NCBI GenBank assembly: GCA_030549175.1
Contig: JAUKUA010000003.1
Location: 992,001-1,056,000, forward strand
Reading direction: 5' to 3'
Source: Lasiosphaeris hirsuta
Taxonomy: Eukaryota > Ascomycota > Sordariomycetes > Sordariales > Lasiosphaeriaceae
DNA length: 64,000 bases
Shown here: one piece after another, positions 11,183-21,905 of the stretch
Layout: each line of letters opens with the position of its first letter
Position numbering within the stretch: position 1 is the stretch's first letter
Notes under the pieces: model-generated
Databases searched by the model: none
Seen by the model: only the letters and a program-made list of their open reading frames with translations
What the model was told of the DNA's origin: nothing
Translations under genes and position numbers: made by a program

Positions 11183-11686
11183 TATGCTCTTTTTTAAATG
11201 CTTTTGACGAATTGGCGTTGGCAGGACTTGTTTTTTCGGTTAGGATAGTGGTAGGATCCGTTGTGCCGGCGCAACCAACGCAGCTAGATTTTAGCTACAA
11301 GATATCACGACCAAATTTTCGATATTCCACATATTGACGAAAGCTCCTACCACACCGTGCGCTATCTAAACTGTGATGTCCGGCATCTGCCTTGTGTGTG
11401 TGAGGTTCCAACATAATACTTGCAGGAGAGTAGTGTGGGAGTGGGACATGCTGACATTTGGCGGAGTGGATATTCCCAAGATCAATTCTCTGCGTAGAAT
11501 GCAAAACTCGTGAGATTCTTGTTTGTGTATGCGGATAGCTTCCATATGCAAACTGTTCATCTATCCTGAAACCCAACCTCAAACGTAACTTCAAGTGGTA
11601 TATATCTGGACTCCAGTGAATGTCATCGAATCGTATCAACCTGTCGTTCATCATCAACCGCCATGGGTCGCCATCAGCAGCCCGAC
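11183..11686. other. intergenic between convergent genes
   Basis: 3' flanks of the glycine-rich protein and the two-exon membrane protein. Minus-strand frames here (11295-11717) run antisense to nothing known and lack motifs. Confidence 0.45.
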
Positions 11687-12699
11687 CTAGCTCCACAGCA
11701 AGATTCTCCACCTCCAACCCTGCAGCAGCTTCAGATCGGCCTCGCTAATCTCCTCCTCGCCGCGCTCCACCTTTGACGTGAGGCGCTTCAGACGCTTGGC
11801 CACGGCGCGGGAGACGCGCAGCGTGACCTCGTTCTGGAAGACGTACATGACGGCAAAGACGAAGAAGGCCAGGGTCGCGAAGCCCGGGCGGTAGGCTGAG
11901 TCCATGATACGGGAGATGAGCGACCGGCTCCTGCGGAAGGCGTACTCGGTGTTGTTGGACGATTCCTTCTCGTCGCTGGGGCGCCGGAAGATGGTCCGCA
12001 CGACGGGGATGAAGGTGGCGCTGGGTGTCGGCATTAGTCCACGTGCCACGACACAAGGCAGCGCAAAGGCAGCCAGTCCACTTACATAGCCCCCCCGACA
12101 ATGAAGCGTCGCCACCGGTGCGACTCGGCCGACTTGACCAACCCCCCCACCTCCTCTCTCAGGACGCGCAGGTCGCCCAGGACGGTCGACGCCTGGATGC
12201 GCAGCCGCTCCTCGATGCCGACCTCGCCCTTGCGGTACCGGCTGCGCTGCAGGTTCATGTACTCGCGCAGGGCGAACTCGGTGGCCGTCTTGGTGTCCTT
12301 GAGCTTGGGCTTGGTGGCGGTGGCCAGCGGCAGGGGCGTCGTCGACGGCCCGGGGTAGTGGTTGGTCGTGAGCGGGGGCGGCATGGTCTGGAGGGGCGGA
12401 GCGTAGGACGGGGCCGAGCTGCCGGGCGGCGGCGGGCCGCCGTACGAGAGCCCCGAGGCGGATGCTGCCGGGCGGTATGTGTCTGTGGCCGCGGGGCGGT
12501 ACGTGGTCTCGGTGGCGGGGCGGTACGATGTGTCACTGTTTGCGCCCGGTCGGTAGGAGTCCGTCTTGGGGGGCGGGCCGTACGACGGGTCTTGGCTGGC
12601 GGGAATGTAAGGCGCGCCGGCGGTGGCGGCGGGCTCGTAAGAAGGCAGCGGTGCATATGGGGGCACCGCAGCTGTTGTGGTTGTCGTTTGGGACGCCAT
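11687..12699 (-). CDS. conserved fungal membrane protein with Pro/Tyr-rich N-terminus, two exons
   Basis: Structure is complement(join(11687..12020,12086..12699)), 315 aa. Exon 1 begins at ATG 12699 (MASQTTTTTAAVPPYAPLPS). It encodes a low-complexity Pro/Tyr/Ser region with repeated 'SYRPA/TYRPA' units, then an amphipathic helical part (TATEFALREYMNLQRSRYRK). A GTAAGT donor at 12085 and CAG acceptor at 12021 define a 65-nt intron with an ACTAAT branch-like site. Without the splice the frame stops at once. Exon 2 gives two membrane spans (FIVGGAI/ATFIPVV joined across the intron, and FATLAFFVFAVMYVF) and a basic, coiled C-terminus. The layout suggests a hairpin-anchored protein with cytosolic ends. 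I do not know its function. It converges with the glycine-rich gene. Confidence 0.8.
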
Positions 12700-14349
12700 T
12701 TTCGTTCTTTCTTTTCGGTCTCAAAAACGGACAATTTCAGGCGTTGTAGGTCGCCAATTGCCAGTGCCAGCCACTCAAGTCCCGTTTCCAATCCCAACAA
12801 TGTTACTGTGGTGGCGTCGCTTTCGATATCTCTCGGCAATGTGGAGATCAGGTGAAACGAGAGCTGACGTCTTGCGAGGCATTTGGGAGCTAAAGTGGGC
12901 GCTTCGCGGTGGCTGGGAGCCATCATCGATAAGATGCATGACAACATTTCGCGGGGCAAGCTGCTACCCCACGTGCCCAAAGCTGAGACATGAGACCTGA
13001 AACATGGTCTTACCACACTGACCTTGGTGTGGCTAATTTGACGGTGGCTAGTTCGCCCAGCCACAGGAAACCTGCTCCGCGGTGTTTTACCCTAACCCTA
13101 TGCATGACCACCCGCTGTGTATTTCCGTCTGAGAAAGGTCTTGGGCGGCATGTACCTAAGGACCTGCACCCATGCCCGTTTGCCCTGTGTTAATAAGTGG
13201 CCAGCTCTGTTGCAGATGGGAAGTTAGATAACGTGCTTAATAGTATCATCTTCATGCCAAAACATAGCGTTTTGCGGTTCCTGAGGTCAAATAGAATATG
13301 GCGCTTAGTACATAAAGGGCTTTAGCTCGTCGAAGCCCCTATTGTATAGCGGTCGGCCACAAATTGCTCCTAGAGTTTCCAAACAAAAGAGCCGAAGAAT
13401 TCCCGCGTGTGAGACTTCTTTGGAGTATATTTTCTCCATGAGAGGCCCTCTTGGAAGCTCCCACCTTCATAGCCCGTAGATATTGACTTTATAGCCTAAC
13501 GGCTAGCGCACTCGGCCATATGCGGTCTAAGCCTAAGATTAAGAAGATAACAACAGTCAGTGTAGGTGTGGATGCCGCTTTGAGAAACATGGGGAAATGT
13601 GAATAGATTTTGATATCATTCCAGTGTCGGTTTTATGACGGCGACCAGTCACCGGTTCGGCATCGGTTCGTTTGTCGAGCGCTGCAGGCGGCCAAGGCTG
13701 ACCCACACATTTCTCGCTCTTTACCATTGGTACAAGTCGACCGAGATGAACAAATTGACACCAGCTACGGGGAAATATTAGTGTGGATAAGGGCCGACGG
13801 TTACATTTCTGGTGCTTTCTCTGCTAGGGGGTAACAGTGGGTCCTTGGCCGAGCTAACATTTATTCCCCTGGACAGCTACTAACGAAATTACATTTGCCT
13901 AAACCAGCAATTGGAATTCCCCCCCACCTTCGCAACGGCTTGGTCAATCGACTCTCCCAAAACAGCATGGAATTCCTCCCCCCAACCTCCAGAGGCGGCC
14001 CGAAAGTGCAGAAATGCCCGCCCCCCGCCCCGAACATCGAACATGCATCAACTACAAATGATGCCTGCCCTCCCCTCCCTTCAAGGCAACTGAGGACCCT
14101 CGCAAAGACGACCTACAAATGTGCCTCCCCCCCTTTCTGGATCTGTTCTCTTTCAACACTCTGCAACAATCGAGCTTCCCAAGGCAACTAAAAGATACCT
14201 TACCTTTGTAAATGTTAACTAGTAGTCAATATTCCTATGCAAGACTCATGCAATTAGTTGTGTGCATACTCAAAAAGGGGAATGCAAAATTCACACAGTT
14301 GTGTGCAACTCACGCCCAATGCACACCTGTGTGCAGCAACGGCATTGTT
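12700..14349. other. gene-free, partly AT-rich intergenic region
   Basis: Divergent promoter side of the 12699 gene, then degenerate AT-rich sequence (about 13200-13560 and 14200-14350). A short telomere-like 'ACCCTAACCCTA' lies at 13089-13100. A tRNA A-box-like stretch near 13491-13530 has no partner B box at normal spacing. No gene is supported. Confidence 0.5.
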
Positions 14350-15020
14350 GAGGCCTTAGCACTCTCGCTCGCTAATTAGGCCAACCAAAGGGAAAATTGC
14401 CATCGTTTTTAATTAGATAGTGTAACCATGCACTATCATGAATGTCATTTTACACTCTAATCCCTATATATAACCCTGACAACGGTAGAAAAGGTACATC
14501 CAGGAGTACTGCTGAGGAATACTGCTGCCATCCAAAAACTACACCTGCTTACAGCCCGACATGCCCGCAGCTACTAGTGGCCGGGTCCTCAGCAAGGTGC
14601 CAAAGGTGGATAGTTATGGTGTTGATGGGCATTTATTTGCGTTTTTGGAACGATTTGAGCGATTTGAATCGGAGTAATAGTGTCGATTTGACTGATGTTC
14701 AATTGATAGTAATTAACTACGATAGAGCACAACCGCTGCGATGGAGTGCGACAATAAACTTTAGCTTGTTAACGCCTTACTTTTTTAAAGCTGTTGATAG
14801 CTTTTAGCAGTCCCTAACAGTGCCGTGGCTTGAAGGCGGGACGTTGAAATTAGAGAGATATAAGTAGTTTAAAATAACATTCACGATAGTGCACAGTTAC
14901 GCTCTCTTTAATTGCCATATGCGAATAACCCTAATCTTCCTCCTTCCCGATATCCCCCAATTTTCATCTACTTGCTGGATTCTCAAACAAAACCAATTCC
15001 AGGTTATCTAAGACAAAGGC
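14350..15020 (+). repeat. older dispersed repeat, copy A (split by the MITE)
   Basis: Sequence left (14350-14403) and right (14910-15020) of the MITE matches, in order, a continuous stretch near 18425-18640. Shared landmarks are 'AGGCC..A.CACTC.C..GC', 'GCTAATT.GGCCAAC', 'GAATA.CCCTAA', then 'TTCTCAAAC' and 'ATCCAGG'-like blocks. The match is degenerate, as expected of an old repeat, possibly mutated by RIP. It provides a relative date: the repeat was present before the MITE inserted. Confidence 0.5.
14404..14909. mobile_element. MULE-type MITE, 506 bp, with terminal inverted repeats and 9-bp target duplication
   Basis: A perfect direct repeat AATTGCCAT at 14395-14403 and 14910-14918 flanks the element. 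The ends are inverted repeats: left 'GTAACCATGCACTATCATGA' (from 14422) against right, reverse strand, 'GTAACTGTGCACTATCGTGA' (from 14900), continuing into ATGT(C/T)ATTTTA. A 9-bp duplication is the hallmark of Mutator-like elements. The interior shares 'CCCTGACAACGGTAGAAAAG' and the 'GATTTGAGCGATTTGAATCG' region with elements at 20425-21712 and 32933-33522. It encodes no transposase and is therefore a non-autonomous member of that family. Confidence 0.82.
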
Positions 15021-15231
15021 CCCTTTACAAAGTCCCCTTATAACATAGTAATTATATATAAGTTTTGGATTTTCTAAGTCAATAAAAAGAGTTTCATCTT
15101 TTTTTGATGCTGCGTACCTGCAACTGTGTTGCAGCTAAAAGACAGTTCCTCTGGGCTATGCAAGTTGGTGTCCTGGATGCTAACCGTCGGTAAATGCTCA
15201 ACCTATAGACCGAGAGAAAAATTTCAGGTAT

Positions 15232-16632
15232 TCAACTATTTTCCCCTTGCTTCACACTGACACTGGCCTCTTGTGCCTTCGTACCATCCACATCCATCCC
15301 CGCCGCCTTGCTCTTCCCAACCGAGACACAGCTATGGTCCCCCACCGCCCCACCAAGTTCCACATCATCCTGGTTCTCACTACCAACCTGTGTGGTATCC
15401 CCAGTCATCAACACTCTGTCAGTGCTAGCATCAAAGCGGACGGGGTGCCTGTATTCTCCCGCCGTCCGTCGGGGGGGTTCGGACCTCCCATTGGAGAATC
15501 TCTGCCGCAGGCGGTGTAATAGCGGTCTCAAGGTGACGACGGACGCACAGCTGATGCCGACATCTACTTCAATCAGGCCGTAGATTGCGCTGGGGATCCG
15601 GTCCCAGGAGGGGTCGAGGGAGACGGCTGATGGGTAGAGGGTCTGGAGTCGGAAGACGGACACGATGCAGGCTCTGGGAGATGTGTGAGTGACTGGATGA
15701 GGCGTTTCTTTCAGGGCAGGACAAGGACTGACGACCCGCCAAAAGCCAAAACAACACCGATCAGCACCCGGTGCAGCAACGGGGCGTTCTTCAAATGCCG
15801 AAGAATAAACAGTGGGAGAAGGAGAATGACAAGGTCCCAAGCCATATTCCATGCCTGGGATGGAAAGCCGAACCAAGTGGAGCTGAAAAAACATTTCGCG
15901 CCGGGGATGTCAGGGTCCCATTGGGCCTGGAAGGGAACGCAGCGAGCCATGCGCAAGACAATGAAGACGAGGTACCCGGTGCACAGGATGGCAATCAGGA
16001 CGTAGCAGAGGCGCCTGTCTGAAGGCATGACGCTGATGCGGACATATTGGAGGAGGATGGACAGCTTGAGGAAAAAGTGTGTCAACGAGTAGAGTTGGGT
16101 GACGGCGATGCCGACCTAGATTCGAGGCGGTTAGCTATGACCGTTCCATGCCCGCCGATATGGTTCGAGGAGCCGGCATACATACCTTGATACCATCAAC
16201 GACCTCGCTTGGGGTGATGGTCTCCACATGCCGTCCGGTGCCGTAAACAGTACCTGGAGAGAGTTAGAATTAGCCTTTCATGCCGAGCAACGGGACCCAA
16301 AAAAATCCAACTTTTTGCGTTTGGAAAGGCAACATACTCAAGTACATACACACGGACAAGGCGATGGTCCAGGCCTGGCTTTGCATCAGCATGCATACGC
16401 CAAAAAGATACAACACATCATCGCTAGGTCAAGAGATACATACCAAGGCAACAACAATAGTAAAATCCTCCCAAAAACGCTTCCTGATCAATACCAGCCG
16501 CGTGTAGATACGCAATGCAACTAAAGCAGCAGCGAAGGTCGGGCAGACGATGGCGGCCGTGGTGAGCTGGTAGGCGCGGGACTCGTTCTGGCGGCCTGGG
16601 TTGAGTATCGAAGTCGAATTGGTAACTGGCAT
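15232..16632 (-). CDS. fungal rhodopsin-like (Pth11-type) seven-transmembrane protein, five exons
   Basis: Structure is complement(join(15232..15673,15733..16115,16186..16253,16350..16374,16444..16632)), 368 aa. Exon 1 from ATG 16632 gives the extracellular N-terminus (two N-glycosylation sequons), TM1 and 'RFWEDFTIVVAL'. A 25-nt microexon (16350-16374) encodes 'AWTIALSV' between two GTATGT introns, and exon 3 holds 'YGTGRHVETI'. Exon 4 carries three spans, including 'THFFLKLSILLQYVRI' and the conserved Cys/Trp loop. Exon 5 carries 'ACIVSVFRLQTLYPSAVSLD', the last spans and an acidic cytosolic tail. Intron 4 uses a GTCAGT donor. All junctions keep phase and rebuild the fungal 'rhodopsin domain' family (DF....l, GxGrH, SRY-like R motifs). 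Relatives include Pth11-like surface sensors; the ligand is unknown. Confidence 0.85.
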
Positions 16633-18419
16633 ACTTTCGGTAGTAGTCGTGCCAGTGCAGCGCAATACCCAAATCCGGGGGGGGGGGGGGAAGGCTTGGC
16701 GACCCGAGCGATTGGGACGGCGCTTGTGACGGTTATAGGCAAGTGCGAGAAGAGAATGAGGAGCCGGGCCGGTGCGCCTGGAGAACCCGGCGATACGGGC
16801 CTCTCCACACTGGACGTGGATGGGCGTGATGGGCTTCTCACCGTGCTCCCATGTGTGGGCTGTGGCGGTCGGGGATCAGCACATCGACCCAATGGAAACA
16901 GTGCGGTGGACCGGGGCAGCTGGAATGAGGCCTGGGTCCTCTCCACCGGCTCCCTTCCCTGGTTCCGGCACCGACGCCGGTCGCAAATTTAGCTGTGGCG
17001 TCTTGCTTGCCAATGGCCAGCGTGCGCGAGTCCATTTGCGGGCAAAAAATACGAGTAGTTCAAGGGTTGGCTCCACGCCATCGGTGACCACGCCCGATAT
17101 GGCCTGGGCCCGGACAGGTCGCACACAAACTCCCATCACCATGCCGCATCACTCTCATCGGCCGTCAACGTCCCGAAGTTCGGGCCATGGCTTTCAAGCT
17201 TTGTCGTGTGCCTCAAGCCCAAAGCGAGCACCGCATGGGAAAAAAGCAGGACGATTCAGAGACGAGGCGAGAACTTGTTCCCCCAGCCGGTTGACCTCCT
17301 TCAACTCTGAGGATTGATGCCACTTTTTTTCCGTCCGTCTCTCAGATCCCTGATCCTAGCCGAAATTTCGGAGCTGCGCCCATTGGTGCGGAGGCTGCTC
17401 CTAACGCAACCTCTCGGCTCTCGGGCTCTCTCCTCAAGACAGTGGGCATTTGGAACGAACATCTGAAGTATCACTCACTGGCGCCGCCCCGATGCCCTGC
17501 TCCCGTGGGACCTCCCAAAACATTCTCGGGGTCAATTGCTGCTTTAGTACCCCTGCACCTACCACCCACCACTCCGGGACCTAGACACCGACCTAGCGCC
17601 AACAATCCGCCAACAACCCACCCATTTCGGATTACCAGGCAGCTTACCTCCGACAACAGGCAAGAGAGGAAGATCAACGCAGCCACATGGGCCTCGTTGT
17701 GCCGGAGAGTGTAAACCCTGAGACTGACCAGTAGCACCGCTGGAGTTGTTCGTCGCGTGGCTGCATGCGATGAGGAGTTGAGCCCTGAATGGAAAAACAT
17801 TGGAGAGAGCCCATGGCTCACCGGGCAAAGCCATGAGCAAAAAATCCAGACCGAAATACACATCACAAAGGCCGTCACACTGCTGGATCCACCGCGGTCA
17901 CGGTGTAGCTGCACCTCTTACACTAGATATTCGGCCTGACCCTTGGCAGTTTTTCCTTTTTTTTTTTTTTTTTCTTTTTTTCTTTTTGAAGGATTCGACA
18001 TAATCGATCGTCTTCTCAGTTTGGCAGTCGTTGATGTATGCACTAAAGTGATTGGGGGCATGAAATCAACTTCGCCTCTTTTCCCAAGCAAATAGAAAAT
18101 GGGGCAAAATAGCAAGACAACTCACCTTTCAGCGCGGGATCTAGCACAGCGACAAGGTAAGCTCGCCACGCCTTGGCTCAGTGTCTTGTCGAACATGTAC
18201 GGATTCCGAAACTCTCTGGGTAAGGCAGGTGGCGCTGCATCGAGCCTGCCACCACCACTATCACACAATGTCAGCCCCCGAGTCTCTCGCGCCAACTTCG
18301 CCAACACACCGCCGAAAAGCAAAGCAACCAATTGGATGGAAACATACTTCACCAACCACGCCTTCCTGAACCCCTGAGCCCGATATTTACGTGTTCAAAC
18401 AGTTGCTTACTGCCCAATA
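16633..18419. other. gene-poor region; possible fragment of a multi-exon membrane protein on the minus strand
   Basis: The minus strand at 18355-18122 opens with a hydrophobic N-terminus (MVKYVSIQLVALLFGGVLAK) and reaches a GTGAGT donor. A frame at 17914-17471 holds 'AVLLVSLRVYTLRHNEAHVA', which resembles a membrane span in small fungal four-TM proteins, and reaches a GTAAGC donor. I could not assemble these into one gene. Also present are a 12-G run (about 16679-16690) and a T-rich tract (about 17956-17986). Confidence 0.25.
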
Positions 18420-18424
18420 CACTA

Positions 18425-18640
18425 TGAGGCCTCACCACTCCCTTGCTAATTTGGCCAACGAAGAGGAGAGTTCCACAAAGCCCTCAAGTTCAACAGTGTG
18501 AATACCCCTAACGCTCCTCCTCCCCTCCTCCCCTTGTACTCGGTATCTTCCTATTCCCCTATTTCCCATCGAATTGTCAGTTTCTCAAACGTATCCAGGA
18601 CATTTCCTACTTACCAATGTTAGGTTGTCTGAGAGGTAGG
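18425..18640 (+). repeat. older dispersed repeat, copy B (no MITE insertion)
   Basis: Uninterrupted counterpart of the repeat that brackets the MITE at 14404-14909, aligned through 'GCTAATTTGGCCAAC', 'GAATACCCCTAA' and 'TTTCTCAAACGTATCCAGGA'. It acts as an approximate empty-site comparison, though divergence prevents base-exact alignment at the insertion point. Confidence 0.42.
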
Positions 18641-18914
18641 CCCTGTGTACCTATGTACTACCAAAAAAGGCAGGCACCAAGCCCTTTGGAGCCTCCGGTC
18701 ACCAACAAGACGACTCGTAGCGGCGATGTTTTTGCATGATAACTTCGATGTGTGCCGATTTTGGTGGGAAAAGGGGCGGGGGCTTGGGGCACCTAGTAGT
18801 ATGGCAGATTTCTTGGTCGATTGGCGTCATGAATCTCTTTCGCATTGCACCCCGAACCGAGTAGGTGTTTTGTTGAGGATAAGCTGATTTGGTCCTTTGA
18901 AACGCGGAATAACA

Positions 18915-19645
18915 TCACTTTTCAGCCCCTTCGATAACTGCAACGACCTGCGCATATCCGGATGCCATTGCGTAATCCTTTGCTGTCTTTCCGTAGCTGC
19001 CCTTGAGTTTGAGTCACCCAGGCCCAAAGTTTAATGCGTAAACCAGCTGCTTCACCATGCCGACGCTAACCTCGCCTCGCAGCGGCATGAAGAGCCGTTT
19101 CTGAGTTGGCGTTGCGCCCAAAGACATTGGCACCGCCATCAATAAGAGCTTGGGCTATTTGCTGCGTGTCTCTTGAATCTGGTCCCCGACTGCCATATGC
19201 GCAATAGACTAGAGGGGGGCAATAGGGGGGCGGGGGCTGGAGCTTTCGGAAAAAGCTAATAAGCGGCTGCCGAAACAGATTAGGACCAATTCTCCCCCCC
19301 TCCCCCCCCCCTCCCCCCGCTGCGGAAATAGGTGTCGACGTTGTTCAGGTCTGCGCCGGCTGAAAGCAAGATGCGGACGGATTCCAGGGACCCCGCAAGG
19401 ATGGCGAGGTGAAGTGGTGTCTGGCTGTTCCTATTATCTACCCCATTCACAGCAACCCCTAGTGTAAGGAGAATCTCTCCAGCGCTTCTGCCCAGACTAC
19501 CAAGGCGGCGCAATGCAGTGGGATTCGCTTAGAGTTATCGCTTGCGTGAATGTTCGCACCTGCGCTGAGAAGAGAATTTACCGTTCTGAAGTCTACCGGG
19601 TTTCTAGGCCGCGGATAACCTCCTCCACCAATTCTGTAGCGTTAC
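18915..19645 (-). pseudogene. ankyrin-repeat protein pseudogene
   Basis: Minus-strand frames in order encode ankyrin units: 'VNSLLSAGANIHASDNSKRI'/'PLHCAAL', then after a one-base frame change near 19500 'TPLHLAILAGSLESVRILLS'/'AGADLNNVD', then after a low-complexity C/G-rich break (19285-19320) 'AQALIDGGANVFGRNANSET'/'ALHAAARRG'. A stop and a final piece 'GKTAKDYAMASGYAQVVAVI' follow, ending in TGA at 18915-18917. The TPLHLA, LL..GAD/N and ALHAAAR elements are the standard ankyrin consensus. At least one frameshift, one internal stop and a G-rich expansion break it. Upstream sequence to about 19645 adds helical residues without a start. Fungal ankyrin genes often belong to HET/NLR-like accessory families (known); which one is undetermined. 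Confidence 0.7.
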
Positions 19646-20424
19646 CCCTGAGAATTCCTTCCATAACAGTTTCCAGCTGTGTAATTATACAGCAAAGCCC
19701 CGATAAAGCCATTAGAGCATGAGAAAAGACATCATCGGTATTTTGAAAGGCCTGTACAGGATGGAAAAGGCCTTCAAGAATAACAAATATACATTTATGA
19801 TTGCGAAATATGCTGTTTTACCACTCGAAAGCCTTTCTAGAGCTTCATTGTCTCCCTTGGGGCATTTGCTGGAAGGTCATACGCTAACAAAGGAACCGTC
19901 TGCCCGTGTATGACCTACTGGCACCATTATTAGCAGTTTACAGACTGGTTACACCTTTCTCACAACGGGCTTTCATGACAAACCAGAAGAAAGAGGACAA
20001 CTACAATTCGGATAGAAAGCATGGACAACAATCTCAATTTTTTTTTTTTTTTTTTTTTTCAACAACGACGCATCGACCTACAGATTACCAGTGATGCAGC
20101 CCGGCAACACACCGCGACCCCTTCCATCCCAAAGGTACCCCGGCACCAGGAAATGGATAACCTTATCCCCCTTATTTTCATGAACCGTAATACCAATGCC
20201 CAAATAGCTTGGAATTATCCTCATTTATTGCGATGCGAGGCGATATATGTAGGTACTGCTGGCCTATCGTACTCCGGAAGGCGGTCTTAGGCGTATAGAA
20301 CGATTCCTCGAAGAACTCAAACCGAGCGAGAAATGTCGGGAATTTCTCGTATGAGAACTTCTCCAGCTTCTCTCTAGGTCCGAGGTTAATCTTGCCCTGT
20401 TGGGCATTGTTGATAGCCAGCTTT
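19646..20424. other. intergenic with homopolymer tract, no gene
   Basis: Contains a T tract of about 20 nt at 20039-20059 and AT-rich sequence. Short frames have no recognisable motif. Confidence 0.45.
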
Positions 20425-21712
20425 AAAGAAGAGAACGTAACGGTGCACTATGAAGATTGTCACTCTTTCCACTATGTACTTCCATTTTCAACTCACCGCC
20501 TTTGGGCCACACAACTGGCAAGGGCCTGTTAAGGCTGTCAAAGGCTGTCAAAGGCTGTCAAAGGCTGTCAAAGGCTGTCAAAGGCTGTCAACGGCCGTCA
20601 GTCAATTGCTCAATTGAAGTCACTCAATTCAACACTATTACGGTGACTTAAATAGCTCAAATCGTACAAAAACGCAATTAAAGGCCCATCAACGCGATAA
20701 CTACCCTCCTCTAGCACCTCTGGTACCCCTGCCGGCTCTGCAGCCGGCCCGGCCGCCAGCCCTGCCACCTGCGCGGGGCTTGCCCACAGCGCTGCGACCA
20801 ACACGTGGCGATGCCCTCGCTAGGCCGTTGACTGGCTTCCTGGTCTTCTTGTTGACTGACTCCCTGGCTGACACCCTGGCCGGAACCCTGGCTGGCACCC
20901 TGGCTGGCACCCTTGGCCAGCGCCTCCCGCACCTTGGCCGCAGCAGATTTTATTCCACTTTTTGGTGTATCCGCAGGGTAACATTCTTGTTGATGTGGAA
21001 GACGCAGAGCTGCGGCTGCGCATCTGGATAGATGCGGGCCACTGCGCCCTTCCATTAGCCAGTTGAAGCCTCCCTTTTTCTTTTGCCTTCTCTTTTTCGT
21101 TGTTGATAAACCCCCAAGCCATAGAATAGGCCATGCCAACGCCATGTAGGCCTACCACTTGGAAGAGGGTAAAGCTTCTTGTTCTTCGTGTTCTTCGTGG
21201 CGGAGGTGAAAGGTCCACTTGCGGGTGCCGTCAGCCAACTTGAATGCCTTGGCTGCACTCTTCCATGGGCAGTCAGCCTTGGTAGTGGTTGTGCTCTGGC
21301 CTGCCAATCCGCTGCGCGGCCGCATCTTGCCTTTTGCGCACGCAAGATGTTGGGCATGGCAAACACACATCAAAGCAAAAGGGTGTCAAAACTGCTTGAA
21401 TTGCTGCTAATAAAGAAGAAGGAAAAAGAAGGCCAGGATCTTGCAGATGCTGGAGGCCAGATGGTGGGTGGCACCAAAGCCCTTCACGTAGTTGCAAGAT
21501 CGCTCCTTGACGACTGCGTAGTGCGCGCGCGCCCAGTACTCTTGTAGATCGGCCATCAAGTCGTCTAGGGAGTCGTATTTATGCGTAGAGAGCTTGTGGG
21601 AGGGTGGCAGTGTACCTTTTCTGCCGTTTTCAGGGTTATGTATGGTAGGTGGTTGAGTAATCCGTACTTTGGTGGGGGATTATGGTAGTGTAAGTAGGTG
21701 CCTATATACAAG
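20425..21712 (-). mobile_element. decayed Mutator-like (MULE) transposon with transposase remnants
   Basis: The left end (reading 'CGTAACGGTGCACTATGAAG' from about 20436) matches the inverted repeats of the MITE and of the copy at 32933-33522. The right end holds the reverse of 'CATAACCCTGAAAACGGCAG', shared by all copies. Inside, minus-strand frames encode transposase pieces in order: 'YDSLDDLMADLQEYWARAHY' (about 21590), a DNA-binding segment 'DCPWKSAAKAFKLADGTRKW' (about 21250), 'QVVGLHGVGMAYSMAWGF' (about 21130) and 'CVFHINKNVTLRIHQKVE' (about 20980). The last two recall the MULE core (VG.TATGKTFSIAF; C..HINKNV). Several stops and frameshifts, then a Gln/Ser-rich repeat, end it. Boundaries are approximate because no exact target duplication was found. 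Confidence 0.72.
20531..20600 (+). repeat. 10-bp tandem repeat AAGGCTGTCA, six exact copies plus one degenerate
   Basis: Six perfect AAGGCTGTCA units at 20531-20590 followed by ACGGCCGTCA. The same unit occurs two to three times (inverted) at about 33404-33425 in the related element, so this is an expansion of a subterminal motif of the transposon family. Confidence 0.9.
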
Positions 21713-21905
21713 GTAGAATAAATATATTTTGACATCTGAAATGGCATATATTTATTTGGATTGTAAAGGGGGTAACAAATGCAGCAGGGTGTCTTGTACA
21801 GCGGAAAGGGCTTCGATTACCTATCTCCAAAAAGTGAAATCATTGGTATGTCGGCGAGGAAGTGAAGCGCTGCATAACCCATACTTGTATAATAGTTTAA
21901 TCCTT

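Noticed and set aside
12025..12855. 276-aa plus-strand frame
   Set aside because: Arg/Gly/Val-rich shadow of the well-supported two-exon gene on the minus strand.
13483..13670. tRNA-like A box (TAGCCTAACGGCTAGCGC) and a GGTTCGGCATC stretch, possible SINE
   Set aside because: The two boxes are about 150 nt apart, far beyond normal spacing, and no acceptor stem or other copies are visible.
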